Under the pieces are notes generated by a model, which did not search any database, had not been told where the DNA came from, and saw only the letters and a program-made list of their open reading frames with translations. Source: a virus. Taken from it: a stretch of 64,000 bases of DNA. The first letter of the stretch is position 1. Every line of letters starts with the position of its first letter. Positions 33,429 to 39,812 of the stretch are shown in pieces. The translations under genes and the position numbers were made by a program. The stretch covers positions 53,460 to 117,459 of the IMG/VR virus record IMGVR_UViG_3300050119_000104; one strand, 5' to 3'.

Positions 33429-33737
33429 GTGTTTTTGATCAACGAATTTTTTGCGGGAGCCCTTGCGCTGGTATGGCATTGGGGCGCTGGCGTCGCGATC
33501 ATTATCCTGTTGCTCGCCGCTGCCTACTTCTCCCCACTCTATAAGAAATGGTTTCTCGGCGCGGCAGCAGTAGTCGCGCTGTGCTTGGCGTCTTACGGCG
33601 TCGGCATTGCTGATCAGGCCGCGCGGGCGAAAGCCCAGCAGCTAGTCGTGATCGAGCACGTAGATAAAGTTGTTGCAGGCACGAAAACCAAACGTGCCAT
33701 TGCGCGCAAGGACAAGTGGGACAGGAAAGATTATTGA
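33429..33737 (+). CDS. Two-helix membrane protein, possible inner-membrane spanin or holin
   Basis: 102 residues from GTG 33429 with AGGGGGG 9 bases upstream. Seen: two membrane segments (ALVWHWGAGVAIIILLLAAAYF and WFLGAAAVVALCLASYGVGIA), then a charged helix rich in Lys/Arg/Asp. It is followed 60 bp later by a small lipoprotein gene, the order expected for a spanin pair; sequence similarity to Rz is not evident. Confidence 0.55.
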   Translation: MFLINEFFAGALALVWHWGAGVAIIILLLAAAYFSPLYKKWFLGAAAVVALCLASYGVGIADQAARAKAQQLVVIEHVDKVVAGTKTKRAIARKDKWDRKDY

Positions 33738-33796
33738 CGCGCGTAAAGTATCATTTATTGATCCTTTTCGCAGTCGAAAAATAGGATATTTGGGAT

Positions 33797-34033
33797 ATGC
33801 GAAAATTCGCCCTTATCGTGACTTTGTGCATGTGTGCTGTACTGCTCGCCGACTGCGACGCGAGCGATCTGACTCCGGCGCAGACGACGGCGGTCTGCCA
33901 TGCGCTCATGGGCCCGATCCGTTACAATACCTACAACATCAAGAGTGGCCGTTATTCAGGTCACATCCTAGCCCTCGATCTAAAAGCCCGCAATCAAGTA
34001 GGACAGGGACTCCGATGCGCGCAGTATCGCTAA
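33797..34033 (+). CDS. Small lipoprotein, possible outer-membrane spanin
   Basis: 78 residues. Seen: MRKFALIVTLCMCAVLLADC gives a signal peptide with lipobox LADC (cleavage before Cys20), followed by a short mature part with IRYNTYNIKSGRYSGHILALDLKARN. Small phage lipoproteins near lysis genes are often o-spanins, but this one is not Pro-rich as classical Rz1. The end overlaps the next gene by 19 bp. Confidence 0.6.
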   Translation: MRKFALIVTLCMCAVLLADCDASDLTPAQTTAVCHALMGPIRYNTYNIKSGRYSGHILALDLKARNQVGQGLRCAQYR

Positions 34034-34260
34034 TTGACAAATGTTGGAGCTTGGCCTTTGCACTTCCTCTGGTCCTTGCTCTTGCTCCGTCCGCGTTTGC
34101 GGCTCACCATTACGCTACGCCGTTGCATCGTTGGAGTTGCGCCGACGTACCGTATTGGATTAGGAGCTACTCGCCATCAACGGTGGCCTCGACCGCAGCA
34201 AATATGGGCATGGCCCGTTGGGAAATCATTCGACTTCTAAAATGTCTACCGAAGCAGTGA
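34015..34260 (+). CDS. Small secreted protein
   Basis: 81 residues from ATG 34015. Seen: Sec-type signal peptide (SLAFALPLVLALAPSAFA) with cleavage after AFA, then a mature part HHYATPLHRWSCADVPYWIRSYSPSTVASTAANMGM with two cysteines. The HxW/SC..V pattern occurs in small exported proteins of Rhizobiales and their phages (recalled, unverified). Function unknown. Confidence 0.6.
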   Translation: MRAVSLIDKCWSLAFALPLVLALAPSAFAAHHYATPLHRWSCADVPYWIRSYSPSTVASTAANMGMARWEIIRLLKCLPKQ

Positions 34261-34284
34261 CCGTTTGGAAACGGGGAGTATGAG

Positions 34285-34458
34285 ATGTCAACTTCAAAGC
34301 GAGTCGCCAATCAAGTATTCAAACAGAAGAAGTCTGAGCCCTCCTGCCTGATCGAAGCCGCCGTAGTCGGGTTCGAGCGCGTCATCAAAGATAGTCTTGC
34401 TCACATGACTCAGTACATCAACAAAATATCAGATAGGGTAGGCCATGAGCAAAAGTGA
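34285..34458 (+). CDS. Small hypothetical protein
   Basis: 57 residues from ATG 34285 with GGGGAG upstream. Seen: STSKRVANQVFKQKKSEPSC and a helical LIEAAVVGFERVIKDSLAHM. It ends 14 bp inside the next gene. No family recognised; accepted because of its ribosome binding site, position and codon pattern. Confidence 0.45.
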   Translation: MSTSKRVANQVFKQKKSEPSCLIEAAVVGFERVIKDSLAHMTQYINKISDRVGHEQK

Positions 34459-34888
34459 CGGCATCAAAGCCATCGCCGAACAGATGACGCTCCTTGATGA
34501 TGCGACAGTGAGGGCGACAGGAAAAGTTGATGCGTCGAGAATAGCTGCGTCGGATCAACTCGAAGCAACGGCGACAGCGGCAGCGATAAAGGTCGAAACG
34601 GCGGCGACAGCGGCGGCGATAAAGGTCGAAGCGGCGGCGTCAGCGGCGGCGGTAAGGATCGAAAAATCGGCGTCCGAAGCAGCAGCAAAGGTCGAAGCAG
34701 CGGCGACAATAGCGACAACAGCAGTGGCGGCGGCGGCGGCAGCGGCAATCGCGACGATAGCGGCAGCGGCAAAGACGGCTACCGCGACGGCGGATACAGC
34801 GGCAACAGCAGTAGCGGCAACGGCGTCAGACGCGGCAGCAGCAGTAGCAGCGACGGCGGCGGCAGCAGCGAAAGAAGTGGGCCATTAA
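34445..34888 (+). CDS. Ala-rich 11-residue-repeat (hendecad) protein
   Basis: 147 residues. Seen: from residue 38 on, repeats of 11 residues (AAAIKVETAAT, AAAIKVEAAAS, AAAVRIEKSAS, EAAAKVEAAAT) that merge into an almost pure Ala/Thr helix. DNA shows a matching 33-bp periodicity (GCGGCGACAGCGGCGGCGAT). Hendecads form right-handed coiled coils or membrane-surface helices. Together with neighbours it may be part of a membrane or virion lattice; function unknown. Confidence 0.6.
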   Translation: MSKSDGIKAIAEQMTLLDDATVRATGKVDASRIAASDQLEATATAAAIKVETAATAAAIKVEAAASAAAVRIEKSASEAAAKVEAAATIATTAVAAAAAAAIATIAAAAKTATATADTAATAVAATASDAAAAVAATAAAAAKEVGH

Positions 34889-34889
34889 A

Positions 34890-35307
34890 ATGCTGTCCAC
34901 CCCCTCAAATATCGAACGTATTCGCGCGATTTCAGCGACGCTCAAAGACCTAGACTTGGCTTACCGCATTTTCGACGAGCTACCAGACGGCATTCTACTT
35001 GTTGACCGGAGCGGCATCATTCGGTTGGTCAACAAACAGAGCGAAGCGTTGTTCGGCTACACGCGCTTTGAGTTGGATGGTAGTCCTCTCAGCCTGCTAA
35101 TCCCCGAAACTTTGAAAGGGTTGCACGCCGAACACTTTCACGCGTACCTCGCGAACCCCGTCAAGCGACCAATGATGCCTACGGAAAAGCATGGACTCAA
35201 GCTGGTCGGAGTCCCGCAAGGACGGCTCAGAAATATCACTCGACATCAGCCTCACCCCCATCCAATCCCCCGAAGTATCTTTCGTGCTCGCAGTGATCAG
35301 AAGTTAA
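34890..35307 (+). pseudogene. Single PAS-domain gene with +1 frameshift
   Basis: From ATG 34890 the frame gives a clear PAS core: FDELPDGILLVDRSGIIRLVN, EALFGYTRFELDGSPLSLLIPE. After LKLVG (35210) the original frame loses similarity. A +1 shift continues SRKDGSEISLDISLTPI...VSFVLAVIRS to TAA 35305-35307, the expected end of the PAS fold. The unshifted frame runs on to 35339 into the next gene. So the domain is complete but split over two frames: mutation, sequencing error or recoding. PAS domains sense small ligands or redox; a stand-alone PAS in a phage is uncommon. Confidence 0.75.
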
Positions 35308-35322
35308 GTGGGAGAAATAAAG

Positions 35323-35619
35323 ATGACCGGGGAACTTGACAACTGGTCGGAGTATCGTCGCCTCGTGCTCGCCGAACTTGATCGGCTGAATAAGGCTATC
35401 GAAGGTCTCGACAATAAAATCGACCAACGGGAGCGCGAGAACTCAGATAAAAACGCAAAGCGCGACCGCGAGAACGGGGATAAAGACGCGGTGCGAGATC
35501 GGGATTTGCTGACGCTCAAGCTCAAGGCGAGTATTTACGGCGCAATGTCGGGGGCTGTTTTCAGTGCCATCGTCGCGATCATTACGGCCCTATTCTATAA
35601 GTGGCCGATGAAATTGTAA
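35323..35619 (+). CDS. XhlA-like coiled-coil membrane protein
   Basis: 98 residues from ATG 35323 with GGGAGAA upstream. Seen: a charged heptad coiled coil (LAELDRLNKAIEGLDNKIDQRERENSDKNAKRDREN) and one C-terminal membrane helix (GAMSGAVFSAIVAIITALF) with a short tail KWPMKL. This is the layout of XhlA-type phage membrane proteins linked to lysis. Assignment by architecture. Confidence 0.65.
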   Translation: MTGELDNWSEYRRLVLAELDRLNKAIEGLDNKIDQRERENSDKNAKRDRENGDKDAVRDRDLLTLKLKASIYGAMSGAVFSAIVAIITALFYKWPMKL

Positions 35620-35662
35620 AATACAGGTTGCTCGATCCCGCGAACGCTGATAAGGTGATGCC

Positions 35663-36148
35663 ATGCTGTTAGATCACGAAATTGATCGACTCGCCGAACG
35701 GATCGCAGATCATCTGCGACCTATCTTCAAACAGGAGTTAAAACCCATGGTTGATGCAGTAGCAGACTTGACCGCAGCAGTGACGGCTACTCTCACTGAC
35801 GTATCTGGCCTCGTAGCTGCGCTCGAAGCGGACATCGCCTTGCTCGCGGCTACCCCCGCAAGCGATACGGTCGCGGTCGAGGCACAGGTCGCTCGATTGA
35901 CGGCAGGCAGCGCGGCAGCAGCCGCACTGCTCGCAACACTCGTTCCGGCTTCGCCCGTGGCGGCGCCGCTCTCCCCGGCTCCAGTTGGCGCAACCGGCGT
36001 CGGCGCATCTGGCGTTGCCGTATCTGGTGCAATCGGTGCATCCGGTGTAGGCGCGACTGGCGTAGGTACCGGCGTTGCCGGTGCTTCCGGTGGGACTGGC
36101 GCTTCCGGCGAAGCCGTCAGCACGGCGAATGCCGCGCTCAAGGCCTAA
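35663..36148 (+). CDS. Collagen-like small virion protein
   Basis: 161 residues. Seen: N-terminal helix (DRLAERIADHLRPIFKQ), a trimeric-coiled-coil-like Ala/Thr/Val region (VADLTAAVTATLTDVSGLVAALEADIALLAA), then Gly-Ala-x triplets (GATGVGASGVAVSGAIGASG) to the end. It resembles phage decoration or fibre stalk proteins. Last plus-strand gene; a terminator follows. Confidence 0.65.
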   Translation: MLLDHEIDRLAERIADHLRPIFKQELKPMVDAVADLTAAVTATLTDVSGLVAALEADIALLAATPASDTVAVEAQVARLTAGSAAAAALLATLVPASPVAAPLSPAPVGATGVGASGVAVSGAIGASGVGATGVGTGVAGASGGTGASGEAVSTANAALKA

Positions 36149-36177
36149 AGTTTCCCGGCAAGTACTACAGCAAACGG

Positions 36178-36209
36178 GCGTCGCGTTTATTCGCGGCGCT
36201 CTTTTTTTG
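36178..36209 (+). terminator. Rho-independent terminator ending the plus-strand block
   Basis: Stem GCGTCGCG/CGCGGCGC (36178-36185, 36192-36199), 6-base loop, followed by TCTTTTTTTG. It sits 30 bp after the last late gene, at the convergence of both transcription directions. Confidence 0.9.
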
Positions 36210-36265
36210 TATGCAAAATTTGCCCTTCAAGGGCTAAAACGATATACAAAACTACTCTCGGGAAT

Positions 36266-36313
36266 TGGCTGGAAGGGAACCGGCCGCCTGCTACTACCAC
36301 TGAGCTACCTTCC
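36266..36313 (-). pseudogene. Truncated tRNA-like remnant
   Basis: On the minus strand it reads GGAAGGTAGCTCAGTGGTAG, then a short GGCGGCCGGTTC part, CCTTCC and AGCCA. Acceptor GGAAGG/CCTTCC and an intact D-arm motif are present, but the anticodon arm and part of the T arm are missing (48 bases instead of about 75). A deletion relic of a tRNA gene, or an attachment-site-like fragment at the late/early junction. Confidence 0.6.
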
Positions 36314-36616
36314 AAAATTTCTCTTTAAGCGCTGACGATGACTCGTTTCCTGACCGAGCGGCGAATTGTTGTAGCGATGCGCGCACTCCAATCCAAGCAC
36401 ACTTTGATCGTAACGACGCTTCGACTCTTTCCCGAGTACGCTTTTATGACTGCGACTATCAATCGCCCTTCCGTTCGGAGATTGCTTAAAAAGCCGCACG
36501 CACTCCATACAACCGTGACTGCTAACATAACGCTCGGTCACGTGACCGCGCGGGCATGGTCGTCCGGTGAAGTACCGTAAGAGTCCGCGAGCTTTCGCGG
36601 TGGCGCGCGAGATCAT
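36305..36616 (-). CDS. Zinc-finger protein with SPxGxE repeats (endonuclease VII-like N-terminus)
   Basis: 103 residues from ATG 36616 (ATGA overlap). Seen: GRPCPRGHVTERYVSSHGCMECVRL, the CxxGH...CxxC treble-clef pattern of phage endonuclease-VII-like proteins. Three or four tandem units of about 16 residues follow (SPNGRAIDSRSHK, SVLGKESKRRYDQ, SVLGLECAHRYNN, SPLGQETSHRQR). The repeats match those of the gene at 37900. Role inferred: DNA-binding accessory. Confidence 0.6.
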   Translation of the reverse strand: MISRATAKARGLLRYFTGRPCPRGHVTERYVSSHGCMECVRLFKQSPNGRAIDSRSHKSVLGKESKRRYDQSVLGLECAHRYNNSPLGQETSHRQRLKRNFGR

Positions 36617-36879
36617 TGTCGCTCTCGCCAAAGATAGTAGGCGATTTGCGCGAGCCATACCGTATTGATGAGTACGATACCGACGCCACCAACAAATGAG
36701 AACCATTGATCGAGCGCCGGGTAATAGAATAAATTCCAATAGCCCCACGCTGAAAAGAACGCGACTGGTATCCATGAGACGCCGCGCACGATTTTCTCAT
36801 GATAGAGTTTGCGCACCGAGAGCGCGATAAAAAATCCGCCCGCGCTCTTGAGGCAACCATTGATGAGATCAGGCGTCAT
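36613..36879 (-). CDS. Conserved small phage membrane protein
   Basis: 88 residues. Seen: ALSVRKLYHEKIVRGVSWIPVAFFSAWGYWNLFYYPALDQWFSFVGGVGIVLINTVWL, with two or three membrane segments. The GVSW..v.FF..WGyWNL pattern is one I recall from many phage genomes and looks SWEET-like in topology. Function unknown. ATGA overlaps with both neighbours. Confidence 0.7.
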   Translation of the reverse strand: MTPDLINGCLKSAGGFFIALSVRKLYHEKIVRGVSWIPVAFFSAWGYWNLFYYPALDQWFSFVGGVGIVLINTVWLAQIAYYLWRERQ

Positions 36880-37982
36880 TCTTGCCAGCTAACCCACGGC
36901 TTCCCCTCTGCCGCAGCTTTCTTACCCTCAAGGAAAATCTCCCAACGAGCGGTCGTGCCCCATTCGGGATGATTGAACCAGAGCGCTTGCGATGGTCGGC
37001 TGTAACGTGCGCGCAATTGCAGCATGGCGTACTCATCAAAGCCTTTGAGCGCGTTGTTGACGGTCACTCCCGGCAACCAGAGCATTTGGTGCCAGTGAAA
37101 CAGCACAAGCTCATCGAAGTCCATGCCAATAGTATGCGTCTGTTGACCAAGCTTGATCGAGCCCCGCATGATCGGGCCGATGGCCCCGATGATACCGTCG
37201 CCGCCCTTCACGCCGAGCGAGTCGCCGTGCGTGACCATGTAGCGTGTGCCATAGCTGGGGAAGTGCGCGTCAGCGGTGGATGGAACATCAATCCTGATAT
37301 GCTTCTCTTTGCGGAAGTATCGTTTGAGATTACAATAAATACTCCAATCATAATTTGTAAAAACCCTACCCTTCATTCGCATCTTTTTAGTCGAGCGACC
37401 GTGGTTGCCGACGACACCGACGACGTAGGCGCGACCGAATTTCGTCGCCATATGCTCGATACCGGCGGCCAGGATATCAGTGAGATCATCGACCGCTTGA
37501 TGTGGCGTTCGGTCATTGGTCGCTAGCAATTCCTCATGAATATCACCGCCGATCATGTCGCCGCCGAGCAGGATGATGATACCTGGGTATATAGTCTTGG
37601 CATGCCCCATATGATTGAACGCGAGATCGGCCGTGGTGTCATAGAGCCGGAACGCACGCTTCTTAGCGATGGCCATGTTGAATTCGTTGACGCCGTTGGT
37701 CTCGTCAGCTTTGACAACTTCGCCGTAATGCCAATCTGACCACGCCGTGATCGGACAGCCTCGCGAGCCGATCTTGCCAGCTTTGCCTGTGATCCACGTA
37801 GGTGGCTCAGGATCGTGCGCGGCGAGTCCCCAAATCTCTTGCCGGATTTTCTCCGCCGTATCGTTCTCACGATGGAGTTGCTCGATAGTGCGCCGATAGT
37901 CAATCTGTTGGGCGTTCTTTTTTCGGATCACTTCCTGCGCATCCGCGAGTTGATCCATTATTGTTTTTGTTGCGCTGGCCAT
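36876..37982 (-). CDS. Calcineurin-like metallophosphoesterase
   Basis: 368 residues, CAGGAG before ATG. Seen: N-terminal coiled coil (1-50), then the MPE motif series AWSDWHYGE (DxHxG), IILLGGDMIGGDIHEE (GDxxxxxD), VGVVGNHGR (GNH), YMVTHGDS, and VLFHWHQ (HxH). Known: two-metal phosphoesterases; phage members may act on DNA ends or nucleotides. All metal-binding residues appear present. It overlaps the upstream repeat gene by 83 bp, an unusually long overlap. Confidence 0.85.
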   Translation of the reverse strand: MASATKTIMDQLADAQEVIRKKNAQQIDYRRTIEQLHRENDTAEKIRQEIWGLAAHDPEPPTWITGKAGKIGSRGCPITAWSDWHYGEVVKADETNGVNEFNMAIAKKRAFRLYDTTADLAFNHMGHAKTIYPGIIILLGGDMIGGDIHEELLATNDRTPHQAVDDLTDILAAGIEHMATKFGRAYVVGVVGNHGRSTKKMRMKGRVFTNYDWSIYCNLKRYFRKEKHIRIDVPSTADAHFPSYGTRYMVTHGDSLGVKGGDGIIGAIGPIMRGSIKLGQQTHTIGMDFDELVLFHWHQMLWLPGVTVNNALKGFDEYAMLQLRARYSRPSQALWFNHPEWGTTARWEIFLEGKKAAAEGKPWVSWQE

Positions 37983-38133
37983 GACGATAACTCCTGTCTG
38001 TTTCTAAGCCCTTTGGCGACTGACGGTATTTCCGTTTGACTTCAAGATACTTCGGACCTAATCGATAGTTACGATCACGTTCAAGACCCTTCGGCGACTT
38101 GTTGTAGCGGATGTGAGCCGCCTTACTCGTCAT
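37900..38133 (-). CDS. Basic protein with Y-x-x-SPxGxE repeats
   Basis: 77 residues from ATG 38133 (ATGA overlap). Seen: three tandem units around YNKSPKGLERDRNYRL, GPKYLEVKRKYR, QSPKGLETDRSYRHG, then a disordered polar tail. Same repeat type as the zinc-finger protein at 36305. Similar R/Y/E repeats occur in phage DNA-binding proteins. The 3' end overlaps the metallophosphoesterase start by 83 bp. Confidence 0.55.
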   Translation of the reverse strand: MTSKAAHIRYNKSPKGLERDRNYRLGPKYLEVKRKYRQSPKGLETDRSYRHGQRNKNNNGSTRGCAGSDPKKERPTD

Positions 38134-38771
38134 TTCTTTGCTCGATGTCGAAACGGCAACTTTAGGCCGTCCTGGTTCAGATCGCAAGAAATCTTGCCAA
38201 GCTCTTTGTAACTGATTTTGGTGGGGAGACCACGATGCGGTCCGGGGTAGGTGACGATTGGAAATTTCTTTAGAGTCAGTTTCATGATCTCGCCGTAGTC
38301 GAGCCCGAGAGGGCGACCGTCCTCATCCGGCGTATCCAAGGTGAAAAGCAGAAGCGCCCGCGTGTATTGACGGATATGCTTGTACTCGCGACGCGACAGC
38401 CAGTTCAAACGGTTACTCTCGGCCGGTGTTCGATGTTCTCTAACTTTCTCAGCGGCAATGACCGCCTTATGCTCAGCTTCTTTGGCGCGGTTGGCTGCAA
38501 TAAGTTTTGCTTCTTTGGCGCGCTCGCGGAGCTTCACTTTCTTAGCGCGGAGAGCAATAAGGAGTTTCGCTTTCTTGAGACGGGCAGCAACAAGAAGGGC
38601 TACTTTTTTAGCGCGCTCGTGGAGCTTCGCTTTTGCTTTCGCTTTCTTAGCGCGGAGAGCAGCAAGGAGCTTCGCTTTCTTGAGACGGGAAGCAACAAGA
38701 AACCTCAATCGTTTTGCACGCTTGGCCTCTCGACACTTAAGTCTTTTTACTTGGGAAGTGAGTGATGACAT
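38130..38771 (-). CDS. Lys/Arg/Ala-rich tandem-repeat protein
   Basis: 213 residues. Seen: residues 1-115 are highly basic helices built on a 35-residue (105-bp) tandem repeat (LVASRLKKAKLLAALRAKKA, LVAARLKKAKLLIALRAKKV). Then a folded C-terminal domain follows with SRREYKHIRQYTRALLLFTLDTPDEDGRPLGLDYGEIMKL. The basic part looks like histone H1/KAK tails, suggesting DNA or RNA binding. The C-terminal domain is not recognised. Repeat number may vary between relatives. Confidence 0.6.
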   Translation of the reverse strand: MSSLTSQVKRLKCREAKRAKRLRFLVASRLKKAKLLAALRAKKAKAKAKLHERAKKVALLVAARLKKAKLLIALRAKKVKLRERAKEAKLIAANRAKEAEHKAVIAAEKVREHRTPAESNRLNWLSRREYKHIRQYTRALLLFTLDTPDEDGRPLGLDYGEIMKLTLKKFPIVTYPGPHRGLPTKISYKELGKISCDLNQDGLKLPFRHRAKK

Positions 38772-38772
38772 G

Positions 38773-39213
38773 CTACCAACCTTTTGCCGTTCTCAGAAGC
38801 ACGTCGGCGAGTGATAGTGTCGGATCACAGACAGAGAGGATTTCAAGAACCGACTCCGGCGCGGTGATGTGTTCATATAAGTTCCCCGGAACAAGATATA
38901 GACGAGCGGCGCGTCCCTCCCCCACCTGTAGCAGAACCCAATTGATCCTGCAACCGGCTTGTGAGCGGTCCCGATGCCAGTCCCGTTGCGAGTCCCGGCA
39001 CTTAGGATGGATCGGGGTTGTCGGCCTCACCGGGCGATCTTCGGATTTTAATTCGAGCCAAATTTGGAGCCCATTAATACAACCTTCCACGTCCGGGTGG
39101 CCTGTGCCGACGGCGTTTTCGAGGCGCTGTAGATCGACGAGGTGCCCGGTAGCCTTGAGCGCAGGAATGGCAGTGTCCCGGATACGTTTCCACAGCGCAC
39201 TCTCCCGCGCCAT
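38773..39213 (-). CDS. VRR-NUC-like nuclease
   Basis: 146 residues from ATG 39213; an in-frame ATG at 39252 would overlap the upstream gene by 37 bp. Seen: ESALWKRIRDTAIPALKATGHLVDLQRLENAVGTGHPDVEGCINGLQIWLELKSE gives the PD-x(n)-ExK nuclease core (PDVEG...ELKSE). Then a Q-x2-W helix (DSQRDWHRDR) and INWVLLQVGEG follow. Known: VRR-NUC nucleases accompany SNF2 helicase and family A polymerase in phage replication modules, as here. Confidence 0.7.
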   Translation of the reverse strand: MARESALWKRIRDTAIPALKATGHLVDLQRLENAVGTGHPDVEGCINGLQIWLELKSEDRPVRPTTPIHPKCRDSQRDWHRDRSQAGCRINWVLLQVGEGRAARLYLVPGNLYEHITAPESVLEILSVCDPTLSLADVLLRTAKGW

Positions 39214-39215
39214 CT

Positions 39216-39812
39216 TTATTCGACCGGCGGCTGCTTCCGCTTGCGAGGCCATCCTGGTTCAAAGACAAACTTGTCGGAGACGGGCTTGTTTTCCCGCTTC
39301 GCCGCTTCGCCGACCGCAGTGTAGGGTGGGACGGCATTCGGCATGCGCGCGGTGATCTCTTTGATTTTCTCGTTCATGTCCTCCTGCCATCCGCTCGGTA
39401 GCGGCGGCGGTCGGTCATCCACGAAATTTTTCATGAACATCGCGTCGCGGAGTACCACGAGAGAAGCGAGAGCTTTACCGATGTGGCTGATACCTGAAGC
39501 TGGGTCGATATCCTCGCCCTCGAACCACGCGGTCAGATGGCGCATGGTCGCGTCATAATAGACGCTCGCGCGCACGCCAATGACTCGATAGTTATGCCGT
39601 CCATATTTGCGGGCACCTTCAAACATGCCAACTCCGATCTCGGCAATGACGGCGGATGATACCGTCGAGAACGGCACTTTGAGAATGCCGAGCACGTCTT
39701 TCGGATTGGAAGGTTTCGCAGTTGGATTGTTGGCAACGATTTCCGTATTGAGTACGTCATCGGGATTCGTGCTTATCCGGTTGACACCCACAACCTCTTT
39801 ATCTTGGGTCAT
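39216..39812 (-). CDS. dATP/dGTP diphosphohydrolase-like (DUF5664), N-terminus supplied by mobile element
   Basis: 198 residues as read from ATG 39812. Residues 1-15 (MTQDKEVVGVNRIST) come from the end of the tnpB element; the native start was displaced or lost. Seen: NPTAKPSNPKDVLGILKVPFSTVSSAVIAEIGVGMFEGARKYG and the NYRVIGVRASVYYDATMRHLTAWFEGEDIDPASG motif of DUF5664. A Pro-rich linker and a basic WPRKRKQP tail follow. Known: relatives hydrolyse dGTP/dATP to monophosphates and occur in 2-aminoadenine (Z) genome phages. The start overlaps the tnpB stop (ATGA), so expression may now depend on tnpB translation. Confidence 0.75.
   Translation of the reverse strand: MTQDKEVVGVNRISTNPDDVLNTEIVANNPTAKPSNPKDVLGILKVPFSTVSSAVIAEIGVGMFEGARKYGRHNYRVIGVRASVYYDATMRHLTAWFEGEDIDPASGISHIGKALASLVVLRDAMFMKNFVDDRPPPLPSGWQEDMNEKIKEITARMPNAVPPYTAVGEAAKRENKPVSDKFVFEPGWPRKRKQPPVE

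Noticed and set aside
34561-34880. Short tandem DNA repeats considered as a CRISPR-like array
   Set aside because: They are contiguous 33-bp coding repeats without spacers, explained by the Ala-rich hendecad protein.
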